In this document: positions 36,924-49,092 of the stretch, one piece after another
How the letters are laid out: the number at the start of each line of letters is the position of its first letter
Position numbering within the stretch: position 1 is the stretch's first letter
From: Spirodela intermedia
Lineage: Eukaryota; Streptophyta; Magnoliopsida; Alismatales; Araceae
Direction: 5' to 3'
DNA: 64,000 nt
NCBI GenBank assembly: GCA_902729315.2
Contig: LR746264.1
Span: 4,861,878 to 4,925,877 of the forward strand
Translations under genes and position numbers: made by a program
Notes under the pieces: generated by a model
Told to the model about the DNA's origin: nothing
The model's input: only the letters and a program-made list of their open reading frames with translations
The model's database searches: none

Positions 36924-37150
36924 GTCTGAGGGAATAGTAACGCCCGCCAAAAGCACGTAAAAATAACAGAAAAGTCCAGTGAAATGCCGACTACTACAAT
37001 GTGACACTTCTAACGGACGACAGGGACGTCGACTCCCCCCCGCGTAACAGCGGGTTCCTCTCAGTACCACGTGACCACGGGTAAGGTACGAAAACTCCCT
37101 CTCCCGGCCACGGGTCTCGTATATCCCCCATCTCTCTCCCTCTAACGCCC

Positions 37151-37321
37151 CTTTCTCTCTCATGGCCCATGACGTTAAGAACAATCACATATCGGTTAAT
37201 ACAGAAAAGCCCAAGGCAGCTCCTCTCTCTCTCTCTCTGTTCCCCCACCCTTTCTCTCTCATGGTCCATGCTGTTAATAACATACATATCGGTCAATACC
37301 GAAAAGCCCAAAGCAGCTCCT
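37151..37321. repeat. Tandem duplication in the annexin upstream region
   Basis: Two copies of about 74 bp are separated by about 25 bp of CT-rich and C-rich sequence: 37151-37224 and 37250-37321. Both read CTTTCTCTCTCATGG, then ATATCGGT and GAAAAGCCCA, and end GCAGCTCCT, with about 80-85% identity by eye. They lie 300-470 bp upstream of the annexin start. Confidence 0.85.
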
Positions 37322-37647
37322 TTCACCCACTAGGGTTCGGAGAGGGAAGGCCCAGCCACTGCTATCCAGAGGACCTCCTCTCTGCCTACCATTCTGTGCT
37401 AGGTGCCTGGCTTCTTCTGCTTCATGGGTTCCGGCCACCCCACCGGAAAAAGACGAAGTCCAAAGATCGACAGACGACATTGGTTTCGTGAAACGAGCAG
37501 AGTCCAGATATCAGACAGAACGAGCGTGTTACGTACGAGGGCCTGATCCACACATACAATCAATGAATTGCGGCCTGTCGCAAATCCCCGGGGCTTCATC
37601 CGAAGAGCGGGCATATATTACAAGCATACAGGAAGGACTTCGGCCTG

Positions 37648-40622
37648 TCACTTCTCCACAGCTTCGAACCAGAAGAAGATCGCCTTGGGGGCGTAGATGG
37701 CCCGGACGTGCTGAAGGGTCAGCGTGCCGCAGGAGAGCACGGCCTTGGCGCCGCCTTCTATGCGGGTCTCTGCGACGGTGACGCGGTCCGCACCGCGCGC
37801 CCTTGCCGCCGCCGGCGCGGCGGTGCTCACGATGGGGAAGGAGAGGAAGTCCAGAGGGTTCTCCTCGCACTGCAGCACGCAGCCCTCCACGGTGAGCCGC
37901 CCGCTCCGGTGCAGGAAGCAGCAGCCCAGCTCCGCCCTCACCGTCAGGTTCGCCACCTTGCACGTGGACAGGAACTCGATCGCACTGCCCCCACAAACAA
38001 ATGAACACCAACCCGCGTGTGGTCAAGCTACAAGCTCCGCTGGTCGACCAGCGACGACGTGAACATTCTCCCGAAAAGGATATATATCCACTCTCACCTG
38101 ATCCGAGTCCGTACATAATACAAAACTAGAAACTGAGGTGGGTACCTGTCGGAACCGCGGGAGCAGGTCAATATGGTGTCCTCAGGGAGAGCCCCGCCGC
38201 CCACCTGGGGGAGACGAAGAAGAACGCGATCAGTGGAGAGGCGGGGCAGCTCACACTAACCATTCATGTCTGAGAGTAAAAGAGAGACTTCTCTCTTACA
38301 AGACAAAGAGGCTTCTTGATCTGGATATCGGATGCAAGATGGCTACCGCCAGCAGAAATCAGAATGGTGTCCCCCGGCCTTCAAACAGCAGGACCATTTT
38401 CTGGGTTACATACCATACATGCCTTCTCTATACTCTTAAGAAAAATCAGAAGCAATGCCAACCTCGCAGCAGAGATTGCGGTCTTAAGGTCTGGGAAGAC
38501 CCCCGGCCGGGAAGCGCATTTGATGGACCGCTCAACCCGCAACCAGTGGCGTGGGTGGCAGGCCAGGTGCCGCCATCTGTGGCACACGAGGGCCGTCGTG
38601 TACCGATCTGCAAGTCCGAGAGATGGTAGAAAGAGTCGTATGATAAAATCAGACATTGATATTATGAAATTCTGACCAGGGAAGCTCAGGATATCCCAAT
38701 CTAAGAAAGCATTGATGATAATCTAAGAAAATGAAGCATGCAGAAAAATATTTTTAATATTAATTATCAGCATTCAAAACCTCACGCAGGTCATATGGCC
38801 GTTTGAGGATTCACATAAACCCTATCCCTTACCCTCTTAGGCAGAAGGTCTTGGATTGTTCAAGTGAATGTTCTCTACTAACCCTCGCCCTCTGAATGAT
38901 CCTCTGCATCAGTGGCCATCACCAGTACAACGTACCCTCAATGCTTGAAACCGCTACCTAACATGATCGAAATCTGGTTCTTGTCCCCCATATGCACTTC
39001 AAGCCAAAGGTTTCCCAAGGGTTAAAAAAACGGCCGTCAAACTGATCTGTCTGGTACTCTATCCACTGGGTGGGGTGCTGATTTCTCCATCAATGGACAT
39101 GCAGATGTCTTCTGTCTACTCCTCACAGCAAGGGTCAACGCAAGGCCAGACTGTTAAGTCCTTTCCTCTCTCCATTATCCTCTCAACTCCCAAACTGAAA
39201 CATGATAGATCAATGGAACCACTTCTGCTGAACCCTGCCTGCTGCAATATACCCATAAGCAGTTTAGCAAATAGCTGCCTGCTGACAAGCCTATGACTTG
39301 TCACGTGCTAGCTAATTAACTGTTCCTTTTACATGAGTAAGCACGTTGGAGCCTGATCCGGTAGACTCCTCCGTCCTGCTCTTCTTCCTCCCTGCAACCC
39401 AATTTAGAAATTCTCATGACCAACAATATCAGCGTTACCAGTCCTCGGTCTCACCATCTCTGATGTTGAGACACTCCACCTATTCTCTCCTATCAGGAAG
39501 CAGCCATAACACCTCAAAATCTGATATGCAGTGTGATGATCAATGGGAACAGGTGCACTGGAAGGATCCTTTCATGGCATCCTCCTGCTCAACCAAGCAA
39601 GGATTCCCTTCTTCGTTGTCCCTTTTACATGCGCTTCACTAGTTTATCTCTCAAGAAAAACCCATGGTGCATCTTTCACATCGTCTACTAGGGATTTAAG
39701 AGGATCAGATTATGAATCAGATTCAGTATGAATACACAACAGATCCTAATAAAAAACTTCAGCAATAATTGACGTCGTTCGTCACATAGTCTGATGTCAA
39801 CAGGTATCCAAGTGCATTACTTCTTCCGGCAAAGTAAATGGCATTAGATAACCAACAAAAACACTGAAAATACTACTAAATTATCTAGCTCTAGAAATTT
39901 ATGCACAAGGCCAATGTCACAGTTCACTGAGATCACAACACTGGCTGCACGCTGCTATTTTAAAATTTGCCACAAAAATTCTATAGGTAGTTCAATCCAG
40001 GGACTCCGAAGACAAATTCCAGCAGTTCATATGAGAAAGCCTCCAATGGGGGAGCCCACGGAGAACTACAAATAAGGTTCAATTGCTACTAAACCCTAAG
40101 AAAGCAATAAAATAAGGTGAAAATGGCTTCACGGTTAGTATGAAAACGGAAAAAACTCTACAGGGAGCGTTTGCTAAAGCCTCCCACGGTACGAGTAACT
40201 GTTCTAATTATCTTCTTCGATCAAACCCACGAATCCTAACTCACGGCATCTGAAATCAACAGGTCCATCGCACCCAATTGCGAGAGAGAGAGAGAGAGAG
40301 AGAGAGAGCATTGCTATTACAATTGTGAACAATAAGGTTCAGTCACAGCTCGCAGAAAACAAAAGGAATAAAAAAAATCGATTAATCCACAAGAGGAAGG
40401 GCGGACAGGGTTCCACGAACCGGGGATAGGGCTGAGCAAGCTAAAGATGTGCATGAGGCAGCCATCGTCGAGGCAGTTGATTGGCGCGACGGCGGTTGGT
40501 GACCCCTTCTTTGTCCGCTTCCATCTGCCCCCCGACGCCGGTGGCAGCTTCGATATCGCCGACTCTTCCTCCCCAGCCGCGGCCTCCGCGGGAGCGGGAA
40601 GAGTGGCGATGGTCGTTGCCAT
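37648..40622 (-). CDS. SKIP5: F-box protein SKIP5 (SKP1-interacting partner 5)
   Basis: This is a substrate-receptor subunit of an SCF ubiquitin ligase that binds SKP1/ASK through its F-box. Exons in coding order: 40622-40421, 38607-38463, 38378-38300, 38204-38146 and 37984-37648; total 273 residues. The N-terminal 45 residues are Ala/Glu- and Lys-rich and variable. The F-box covers about 48-95 (NCLDDGCLMHIFSLLSPIP, then DRYTTALVCHRWRHLACHP). From about 115 to 270 a pectate-lyase-like right-handed beta-helix region follows (GDTILISAGGSHLASDIQI, CLVGGGALPEDT, LTVRAELGCCFLHRSGRLTV, RIEGGAKAVL). The end FFWFEAVEK matches the family. Intron 1 is 1.8 kb and carries an (AG)n tract. The order of parts and length match Arabidopsis SKIP5. 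The substrate is unknown from sequence. Confidence 0.94.
40281..40308. repeat. (AG)14 microsatellite in SKIP5 intron 1
   Basis: An uninterrupted GA/AG dinucleotide run is visible directly, near the 5' end of the first intron of the minus-strand SKIP5 gene. Confidence 0.95.
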
Positions 40623-41516
40623 CTAGGAGGGGGGGATTCTACGCGAGATCCTCTCGCTTCTTCACCCCCCCGTGGGTGTGGGTCTCTCGTAGATCCCCCT
40701 CTCAATCACCTCCGCACGCCCCACCTACGCGACCGAGACAAAGGGGGCAGGCCGTCAAGCGGTCTCATTTCCGATGGCGTCTATAAAAAAAATAAAAATC
40801 AGTCCTTTTCGCTCCGGCCCGACCGATCGCCGTCACGCCATCGGTTGCCCCAGTCGGTCGGTTGGGGTTACACGATGACGGGCCGGGCCGGGCGGGGCCC
40901 CCAAATGGTCATGGAAATGGGCCCTAAAATGGTCTGCGGGTCCATTGCTCATGAACGAAAAGACCCTCTGACTGAAATTTGCAGAGAATTTATGAGCATG
41001 GTTGACAATGCCAAAAAATCAGTCAACCATGAATGCCCATTCTGACCAAAACTCTCCCCCTTCCCAACTCACAATAAAGTTGAGTTATTTTGACCATGCC
41101 AACTTGGTCAATGATAAATCTCATTATAAGGGTAAGTCAAACACCAAAACAACAAACAGCTTCTCCAAGATAATCTCATCGGTATGGGTTTCAAAATGTG
41201 AGACATCTTCAGGTCAACCGAGGAATCTGAAGAATCTAACTTTACCATTCAGATGGAAGCTCTTGCAGCCATCCATCCATCCACACGGGATCAAAAGCCA
41301 TACAAAGGAGTCAACGTAAATAAATAAATAAATAAATAAACTTTTCCACTGTCTTGAGCTGCATTGATCCGGGACAGCTCGACGCAACTAGGGAAGTAAC
41401 TGCGAGGAAACGCTACGCCGCCCTCAGACCTCGCCATCTCCGGATATGAAGTCAACCAGAATCTGGAAACAAGATAAACAGAAGAGCTTGTGCGATTATA
41501 TGAATTTAATAGTATA
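40623..41516. other. SKIP5 promoter and 3' flank of eIF2B beta
   Basis: This spacer lies between two minus-strand genes. The first 250 bp are GC-rich and should hold the SKIP5 core promoter, though I see no clear TATA box. A (TAAA)n repeat lies at 41317-41340. No coding sequence is supported. Confidence 0.45.
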
Positions 41517-44500
41517 TTAATTCCCAGAGCCTGATTTCCGCTGCTGGATGACAACATCATCCGCGGAGTAGTAGTCAGCTATGAGCCGATACATATATGA
41601 CGGGTTGTAACCTCCCCTGAAACGATAGAAGCCACAAGTTTTTAAAAAAATCCAACAAAAAATAAAGATTGATGGAATAATGTTTTGACCAGGATATTCT
41701 TCCAATTGCTTAAGAAAAGTCAACAAGATTTCGTGGGTTGTCATTATATTATCTGTTATGATAAAGGGTAAGTCAAGAATATTCAACTTAACTCTGCCAC
41801 GGACTCAGTTACACCACATGATGTAGCATATATAACGAAGTTCTTCAGAGGAAAAGATGTGAGGGAAGAGCTTACGTCTCAGTAATGAAAAGGCTGACAA
41901 GCTTCGGAGGGACATAGTCGAATGCGGGATTGACAACATGAAGGAGAGGAGCGCCGTTTCTGCTTCCAAAATCCATGCAGTCTGAAAATTCTCCGAAGTC
42001 CAACAACTCGGATGGAGATTTCAGCTCATTTAACAAAACCTCCGGATTGTGCGGATAGAGTGGGCACAGCTGCCACAGCCAAATAATCATCATATCAGAA
42101 AGATGAATCAATATCTATTTTCGATAGGCAGGAAAATCAAACTGAAAGCAATCACGAGAGGAAACTAAATAATATAAATGGTATTATAAGAAGGATAATC
42201 TGCCCTACTGGGTAGTGTCCATTAATGCCTAACAGAAGCATGCAGGCTGCTATTTACTATGGTATTCACCGTAAGATATCAATCTTCAAGGAAAATCAAC
42301 ACATTTAACATGTGTCGAGTTTACTTCTCAGATATGTTGCTCCAATTGGGGGGGAATTTTTTTGAATGAGTAAGAAAAGGAAAATTTTCCAAGTACTAAA
42401 GGTTTGCAGAATTTTGCATAATTTTGCAGACATGGTGCAAATCCAAACTAAAGCTTGATTAAAACCATGGGCGAATGAACAATGATGAGTGAGATAATAA
42501 AATAAATATTTATGAACAGCCATGGAGGCAGATGATAAACATGGATCCACAGGTGGAGGCACAAGGTTATGCAAATGAAGCCTTCTAGCTTCCAAATCTT
42601 GGAGGACCGTACAGGAGTATTTCCTTTTCAATATGGTATCCATTTATAGCAGAAATTCTTTAAAAAAAACCAAAAGAAAGAGTCATTTTCTACAGTAGCA
42701 ACGTATATTCCATTTGCTCAGGAAGGAAAGATGAAAATTATAAAGTTCTATACGAAATAAAGTATCGCACCTTATGACTGCCAGCAACTACAACAAATGG
42801 AACAGCATGCTTCTGTGCAGCGAGGGCAACCATATTTAGACCAACAGGCGCCATGACTCCACCATTGGCCATGATTGCATGAGCTCCGACTATTACCTTT
42901 TACATAGGAACCCTCAAGTTACATTACAAAAAGTCAACACGGCAAAAATGAAACAATGTCTGATATTACCATGTTCACCCGAGAAATCATTGCAAAAACT
43001 GCTGAATCAGTAATGACTGTTGCCTGCAAGCCTTTGGCAACAAGCTCTTTTGCAAGAACATGTCCTTGATATCTATTTATGACAACATCACAAAGAAACA
43101 AGACGAAGGTAGATGCATAAATATGACACCCATTCATTCACAGGGGATCACAATGCAAATTAATGGATATATGCAAGAAAAATGCACGGAATTGGACCTT
43201 GGAGCACCTTCTGCAACAAATACGCGATATGATCGGTTCTTCTCCTTTGCTGCACAAAGGAATTCCTTGACAGTCCTTGAACGTCCCAAGGTCATTATTA
43301 CCTCACTAGAAAAAAAATAGAAACTTAAGTAACAACAAGACGAACTTAAAAATAATATTACCCAAGCAAATCACTAGAAGTTTGAAGTCACCTCATGTTA
43401 TTTACTATTCTTAGAAAATTTCAAACAGAAGTTCGATTCTTTGATAGTTACACCTTACAATGGATGACAAATTCCTTTTCACCCATGGCAAATATCTACA
43501 GTAACACAATATTGTCAAGGATTCATAATAGGTGCTAACCAATGAAGCATCATGTGCTCAACGTAACAGGAATTGGAGAACCTTGACATTAGAGAAACGT
43601 TCTTTGATGGAAAGTCACAGTAGAAAGTCATATGTATAGGATTCGTATGTATAGTTACACAACATGGCTAACAATAACAAGGTCTAGGATTCAAACTAGG
43701 TGCTGACCGACGAAACATCTTATACTCAACGTAAGAGGAATTGAACAATTCTGAACTTTAGAGAAAAGTTTTCTGATAGAAAGTCACAGTAGAGGAAGTT
43801 GATTGAATGATGGAGAAACAGAGAAGGTTCAGGGTAGACATCAGGGTGGGCAGACTGTAGCTTGCAATCAACCATACAATCCGAGCCCGGTTCCCAATTC
43901 CACATAACCTTCACTTCCAAAGGCACACAACATGGCCAACTAAACCAAAAGAAAATTGATACTAAGTGGATCTTTTATTCCTTTATATTTAGTTAATATC
44001 GTCATGGGGCTGGGAGCAGACCCTGCTGTTGGGAGTGTAAATCCAGGCCATGACAATATCCTGCGTAGTAAACGTTGTAGCATGTACATCGGAAGTAGTA
44101 GATAAAATATAACGGGCATGTATGTAATTTGATCGATAGAGAGCCTATTTTTCACTATTTTCATAGCGTGACATGTCTGCACATTTTTGAGGCAATAGGA
44201 CTGCGGCAGCACAAAGGCAATGCAGAATGTTTGAAAACGGGTTGGCATTTACATTGATAAAAAGTACTTTATACTATCTGTGCATTCCTTAAACGAGTCG
44301 AAAAGGGAATACTATCCCGATGGTTAACTTTTTCTAAAATCAGAACTAACAAAGGGTACATCTATTCAGAATAAACAGACCGAAGGCATCCCTTACCCCA
44401 AATAATCTCTCCATACTAGCTACCTACTTGAACATAGTATAAATCACTGCAGTCCAGCTCACGATTAGTTATTAAAAGGAAAATAATAATATTTTTATAG

Positions 44501-47500
44501 TTTAAGTTATGTTCATGTACACTTTTTGTGAAAGAAACTATAAATGTTTTCAGGAAGAAATTTTGAATTTAAAAAAATACAATTTTTAGGCCCTTCGTTT
44601 TCATCTACCCGTTGAGCTTATTCTAACCCCTTCACAGGCATTGGGGGCTGTGTGGGAGAAACCAAAAAAGGTGGACAAAAAGGTTAAAAGAGGAGAAAAT
44701 ACCAGCTGCAGCAATTTTTCCAAATTTCTTCTCCCAATTTTTCACTGCATCGTCTCTTAAACTGTCCATAGTTTCTGTCCCATAGCAACACGTAAAACGT
44801 CTCTAAGATTGTCCGATGTGTCCTAGTTTGGGTAAAATATCAAGAATAGTAGCATTGAAATTCACTAGGTCCGATTCACGCTAGTTAGCAATTCAAAAAC
44901 CTGAGTTCAAACTAATAAAGGTTCGGTAGAAATCCGACCTCCCCATTAGCACTTCTCCTTCATGGCTATTATCATTTGACCATTTGAACTACTTGCCAAT
45001 CCTAGTCTCAAGTTGCGCCAGTGTGTACGAATACCAGATACAAAATACCTAACTGTGAAGTACAATACCCCACCACGGACTCCCCACTACAAAATAAAAT
45101 TACGACCTACGAACACCCAGTCTCACCGCATGGAACCCTTTTCTTTGAGGAGGCATAATGTTCTACGATTAAAAACTTCTCATCAGAAGTTAGCAAACCA
45201 GCAAGTTCTTAAGTGCGAATATATAAAAACTCAAAATCTATCATGAGTTAGGAAATAGTGAACGATGATAACACAATGATCGAAAAGTAAAAAAATTGAT
45301 GTAACAATATCTTGAGTGAAAGCATGCACCATCGATTTCCCAAGACAGCCCACACCATAGCAACTTACAAGAAGATATCAATCTATAAGTGAGACGAACA
45401 AATCAACAGAAATCCTGGGTCACTCACACCAAAACAAGATTTCCCTTACCGGGCTCATCCTATCTATTATACACCATTTATTCAATGATCAAAATTGCAG
45501 TCAATTGATCCAGAATCATCAATCTCAGATAGAGAGATTGGATTTTACGATACTGTTTAACTATTCAAGAGAATATATAACTAGACCATGATTGGGAACT
45601 AGAAAAAGAAAATTCTTTATATCCTTCCAATTTAATCCCCTATAATAATATTTTACAGGGCCTACAGAGACTAGGGCTTACAGATTCTGACTTCACGCAA
45701 AAACCAGGTCAGATGAATACTGTTCAGATACACTTCTTGAAATTTTAAAGTTATATACATCACATTTTTAATACATAAGAATACAAAACTAATCCAAATT
45801 CTCCCCAGCCATCATGCGATTCCAACTCACATCGAATCAAATAGGACTCCTCCCCTATTTTTGCTGACTATGGTTTATCAGCTCACCAAATCGCAACATG
45901 GATCAGCAACAGCTTGGAGAATTAAGCATCAATGCACAAGTTGGACAGAACCGTCAAACAAAGTTAGACGTAGCTCTCTGTAAGTGACATTGTTTTTTGC
46001 ATAAGCACATCTACCGTAAGCTTCAATAACAGCTTATTGCAAAACCAGCCCATGATTATTTGCTATAAGCCCTAAAACGTGAGAAGCCTGATCTGGTTTA
46101 TCTTATCTTCTCTAGAGACTGTAAATGTATCTCTTCACATTTGTGTGTCCTCGTCAAGAAATAAAATCATAGTAAGAAATGAGACAAAAAAAAATGTTTC
46201 GATTAACTGATAACTGCATCTTATTCATAAAGTAAGAGGTTAATTATAAGCAAATAGATTTCCTAAAAGTTCTAATTGAAAGTTTCAAAAATAGAGGAAT
46301 AAATGACACATCATTGATAACAAATTTAAAGCGATCTAAGGAATGAGCAAATGTAAAGCGACCCTACAGATGGGAAAATGTAAAGCCCACACAACGAAAG
46401 CATGCTGAGAGCTTTCAGACCACACAAAGAATTAAGTTGATAATTATGGACAGTCCACAAAGAGATCACTTTCTGCAAGGAAACGCAATTGCACTATGAA
46501 CATTTGCATCGAAGCAGTTTAGGGTTTCTTTTAATAACTGAAAAGAGAGGACTTGTAAATTTTGAAAGGAAAGAAGATACTTTTGATGAATATGCTCAAC
46601 CGCTTGTTCAGATATTTGCTCATGGCAAGTGTCAATATCGCTGATTAGTTCATTGATAGCTTCAATAGCAGCATGCTTTAACTTCCTCGTCCTTGAGCTT
46701 TTATCAGCTGTGCATAAAAAAGATGTCAAGGAACACCTGATATGAATTGCCCGTACATCTCACAGGCTGTATTTATTGAACAAAAGAACCTATCTGCAGC
46801 ATCCTCCTTTTATTCTAAAGTTACTGAACTTATGCTTTGAAAATTATCACCCAGAGAGAAATAGTGCTCATACATCTGCTTTTGCCTTCAGAATCACCGC
46901 CAGAGGAAGAAGGATAGCGAACTGAAGCTGAATCAGGTATACCCTCCAGAAGTGTGTGCAAAGAGGGAGCCCTCAGAGTGCTTCTTGCAGCAGCAGCCAC
47001 TACTGCCGGCGATGAACCCACGTGGTGGTCATCACGCTCAGCATGGCTGTCATCATCATCGCTACCAGCAGAGAAACCGAGCCCTTCCAAGGCAGATGAA
47101 GTCAAAGCAATATCCTCTTCTCTGATAATATGCAGCACACGACTTACTATATTCCCAACAGCAAGTTCTACATCCAAAAGCCAGATGCACAGTGAGCATA
47201 ATCCTTCAATAATGCAAAATCGAAAAGTGGAGTAATAAACTTAATAAAGGATTATCATTTCAAATTATGATATAAACATTGTGAAAGAGGAGCCTGTGCA
47301 TATGACGACTTCTATCTCATAGCATAATTTCAAGTCAAGCGAGTGTTAGATAGTCACAATTCAACTTCAAGGATACAAGATATTAGAAACATTCCCATAA
47401 GAAAACACCAGTCTTAAGACTTGTGCAACGACTAAAAACATAGATTTTTTAGGGAGATAAGGGTGACGGAAATACCGACAGGGTTGGCACTGATCAGCTT

Positions 47501-47866
47501 CTCACCAACGGCCTTAACTGCATCGACCAATGCAGCAGCCTGATTTGTATACGGCACTCTCTGATGGGAGACCACCTGACGGAGCAACTCGGCTGTCAGC
47601 TTAGCGCAGGCGTGCGACCCCTCAATCCTCCTGAGAGAAAGCATATCAGCCATTGCAAAGGTCGAGCGGAGACGCGATTTAGATATAGAGCACGACGCAA
47701 TTAAAAAAGAATCGCCACAACGTGCAAATAGAGATGGGGCAGAGAAACCCTTCAGTTTCCAACCAGGACTTCCTAAAGGGTTAACAAAACCAGAGCGAAA
47801 CAAAGGGAGATACCGCCGCTTCAGCTTGAGAACGAGATCGCTCACAAGTTCCTGCACGTCCGGCAT
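41517..47866 (-). CDS. EIF2B2: Translation initiation factor eIF2B subunit beta
   Basis: This is a regulatory subunit of the eIF2B complex, the GDP/GTP exchange factor for eIF2 in the cytosol. Exons in coding order: 47866-47814, 47630-47476, 47167-46874, 46707-46581, 43305-43198, 43072-42970, 42896-42771, 42069-41876 and 41616-41517; total 419 residues. The N-terminal helical domain (RIEGSHACAKLTAELLRQVV, TNQAAALVDAVKAVGE) is followed by an acidic linker at about 85-110. The Rossmann-like IF-2B domain begins at about 205 (NEVIMTLGRSRTVKEFL, VFVAEGAPRYQGHVLAKEL, VITDSAVFAMISRVNMVIVGAHA, VPFVVVAGSHK, LCPLYPHNPE). It ends with the conserved NPSYMYRLIADYYSADD. Intron 4 is 3.3 kb. The first ATG in frame is 47866; an upstream GTG is not needed. 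The gene is divergent to the AGD gene, with about 1.2 kb between starts. Confidence 0.96.
43501..43793. repeat. Diverged tandem duplication in eIF2B beta intron 4
   Basis: Two copies of about 125-140 bp lie at roughly 43501-43624 and 43653-43793. Shared blocks in order are AGGATTCA, AGGTGCT, CTCAACGTAA, GGAATTG, TTAGAGAAA, and GAAAGTCACAGTAG at the end of each copy. Identity is about 75-80% by eye. Probably an old local duplication or two copies of a small mobile-element fragment. Confidence 0.75.
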
Positions 47867-49092
47867 GGTCACGGAGTCGGGCGCGACGAGGTGTGCAATT
47901 TACAGACTGAGGAATCTCTCGCCTGGGCGAAAATCACCCGAGATGGGAAAAAAAAAACGAAAAAAGAGGATGAGAGGGGAGCGGGGAGAAGGACGCCGGT
48001 TGTCGCTTCTGCTCTCCCTTCCCTCAGCGGATGACGATGGGTCATTCCCCCGTCGAGCTCGAAGACGCACCCGGCTGCTGCCCCTTCGCCGCCCGTGTGG
48101 TGTCCTCTTCGGGAAACCCAGCGAGAGAATACGAAGATTCGGGCCGACGGAAGCCCAGAGGATCCGATTCCCATACTGCGGCGTTTCCGGCAGTCCTCTC
48201 CTCCGATGACGTCACTATATATATATATATTATATCTCGAAATTATCATAATATTTTCACAAACGGGCTGGGCCGACTTAACATTTTCGGGCTTCACACC
48301 CTTCAAGTAGCTCCGGAGGCAAGACCAGCAGATGGTCCAGCCACAACCTTATTTTTGAAAGCCCACATCCTAAGGTCTTTTCAATATTTAGTATAAATGA
48401 AATGACCGTGCTTTACATTAAATTTTAAATAAAAAAATGTTTTTTTCCTAAATCTTACGAATGAATCCCGATTTGGGCCTGGTTGGGGCCCGAAATCTGT
48501 CACTTAATGAGGAGGGTCTAGGCCCACTTTTTCCGTGGTAATGGGTTTGTGGTAATGGGCTGGTGGGCCCGGAGATCAGAGCTGACTGGGCGACTCCCGG
48601 CCCGGATCGGGCCGGCAGGCATGGGGAGAAGGAAGCCCCGACTGACCGTTGTTAGCTCTGTTTCCCGTCCTACGACGGCAAGACGGCGTGTCGGCAACCA
48701 AACGATGGTCAATGCTTGCGAAAGCCCGGCAGTTCTGGGTCTCCATCCTCTCTCCCCCGTTTGCGTCTTTCACCACAACCCCTACATTTTCGTGGGGAGA
48801 GGAGGGGAGGCGGGATGATGGCGAGATGCAGAACGACGATGCGCGAGTCGGTGGACCCAGAAGCATAGAGAATCCCGCCGAAAGTCGGGCTTCTGGTTTC
48901 CCTCTTCACTTTCTCTCTTGAAGGTACGCACGGGGTGTTGGCCCAGTTCTTTTCTGAATCTAAACGACAACTACCGCGGCGTTCGCTGGAAAACGGTCCT
49001 ATTGACTTTTTGCTGTCGATTAAACAATTTTGACAGCCAACGAATCTCCGGGGGTGGTTTCCGTGATTGCTCCCTCGTTTATGTGGATGTAG
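47867..49092. other. Bidirectional promoter region of eIF2B beta and AGD
   Basis: The 1.2 kb between two divergent starts contains an (AT)n tract at about 48215-48235 and GC-rich blocks at 48000-48200 and 48540-48950. Open frames on both strands here overlap each other and lack motifs. A pyrimidine-rich stretch ending in GACAG at about 49038 could be a 5'-UTR intron acceptor for the AGD gene. Confidence 0.4.
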
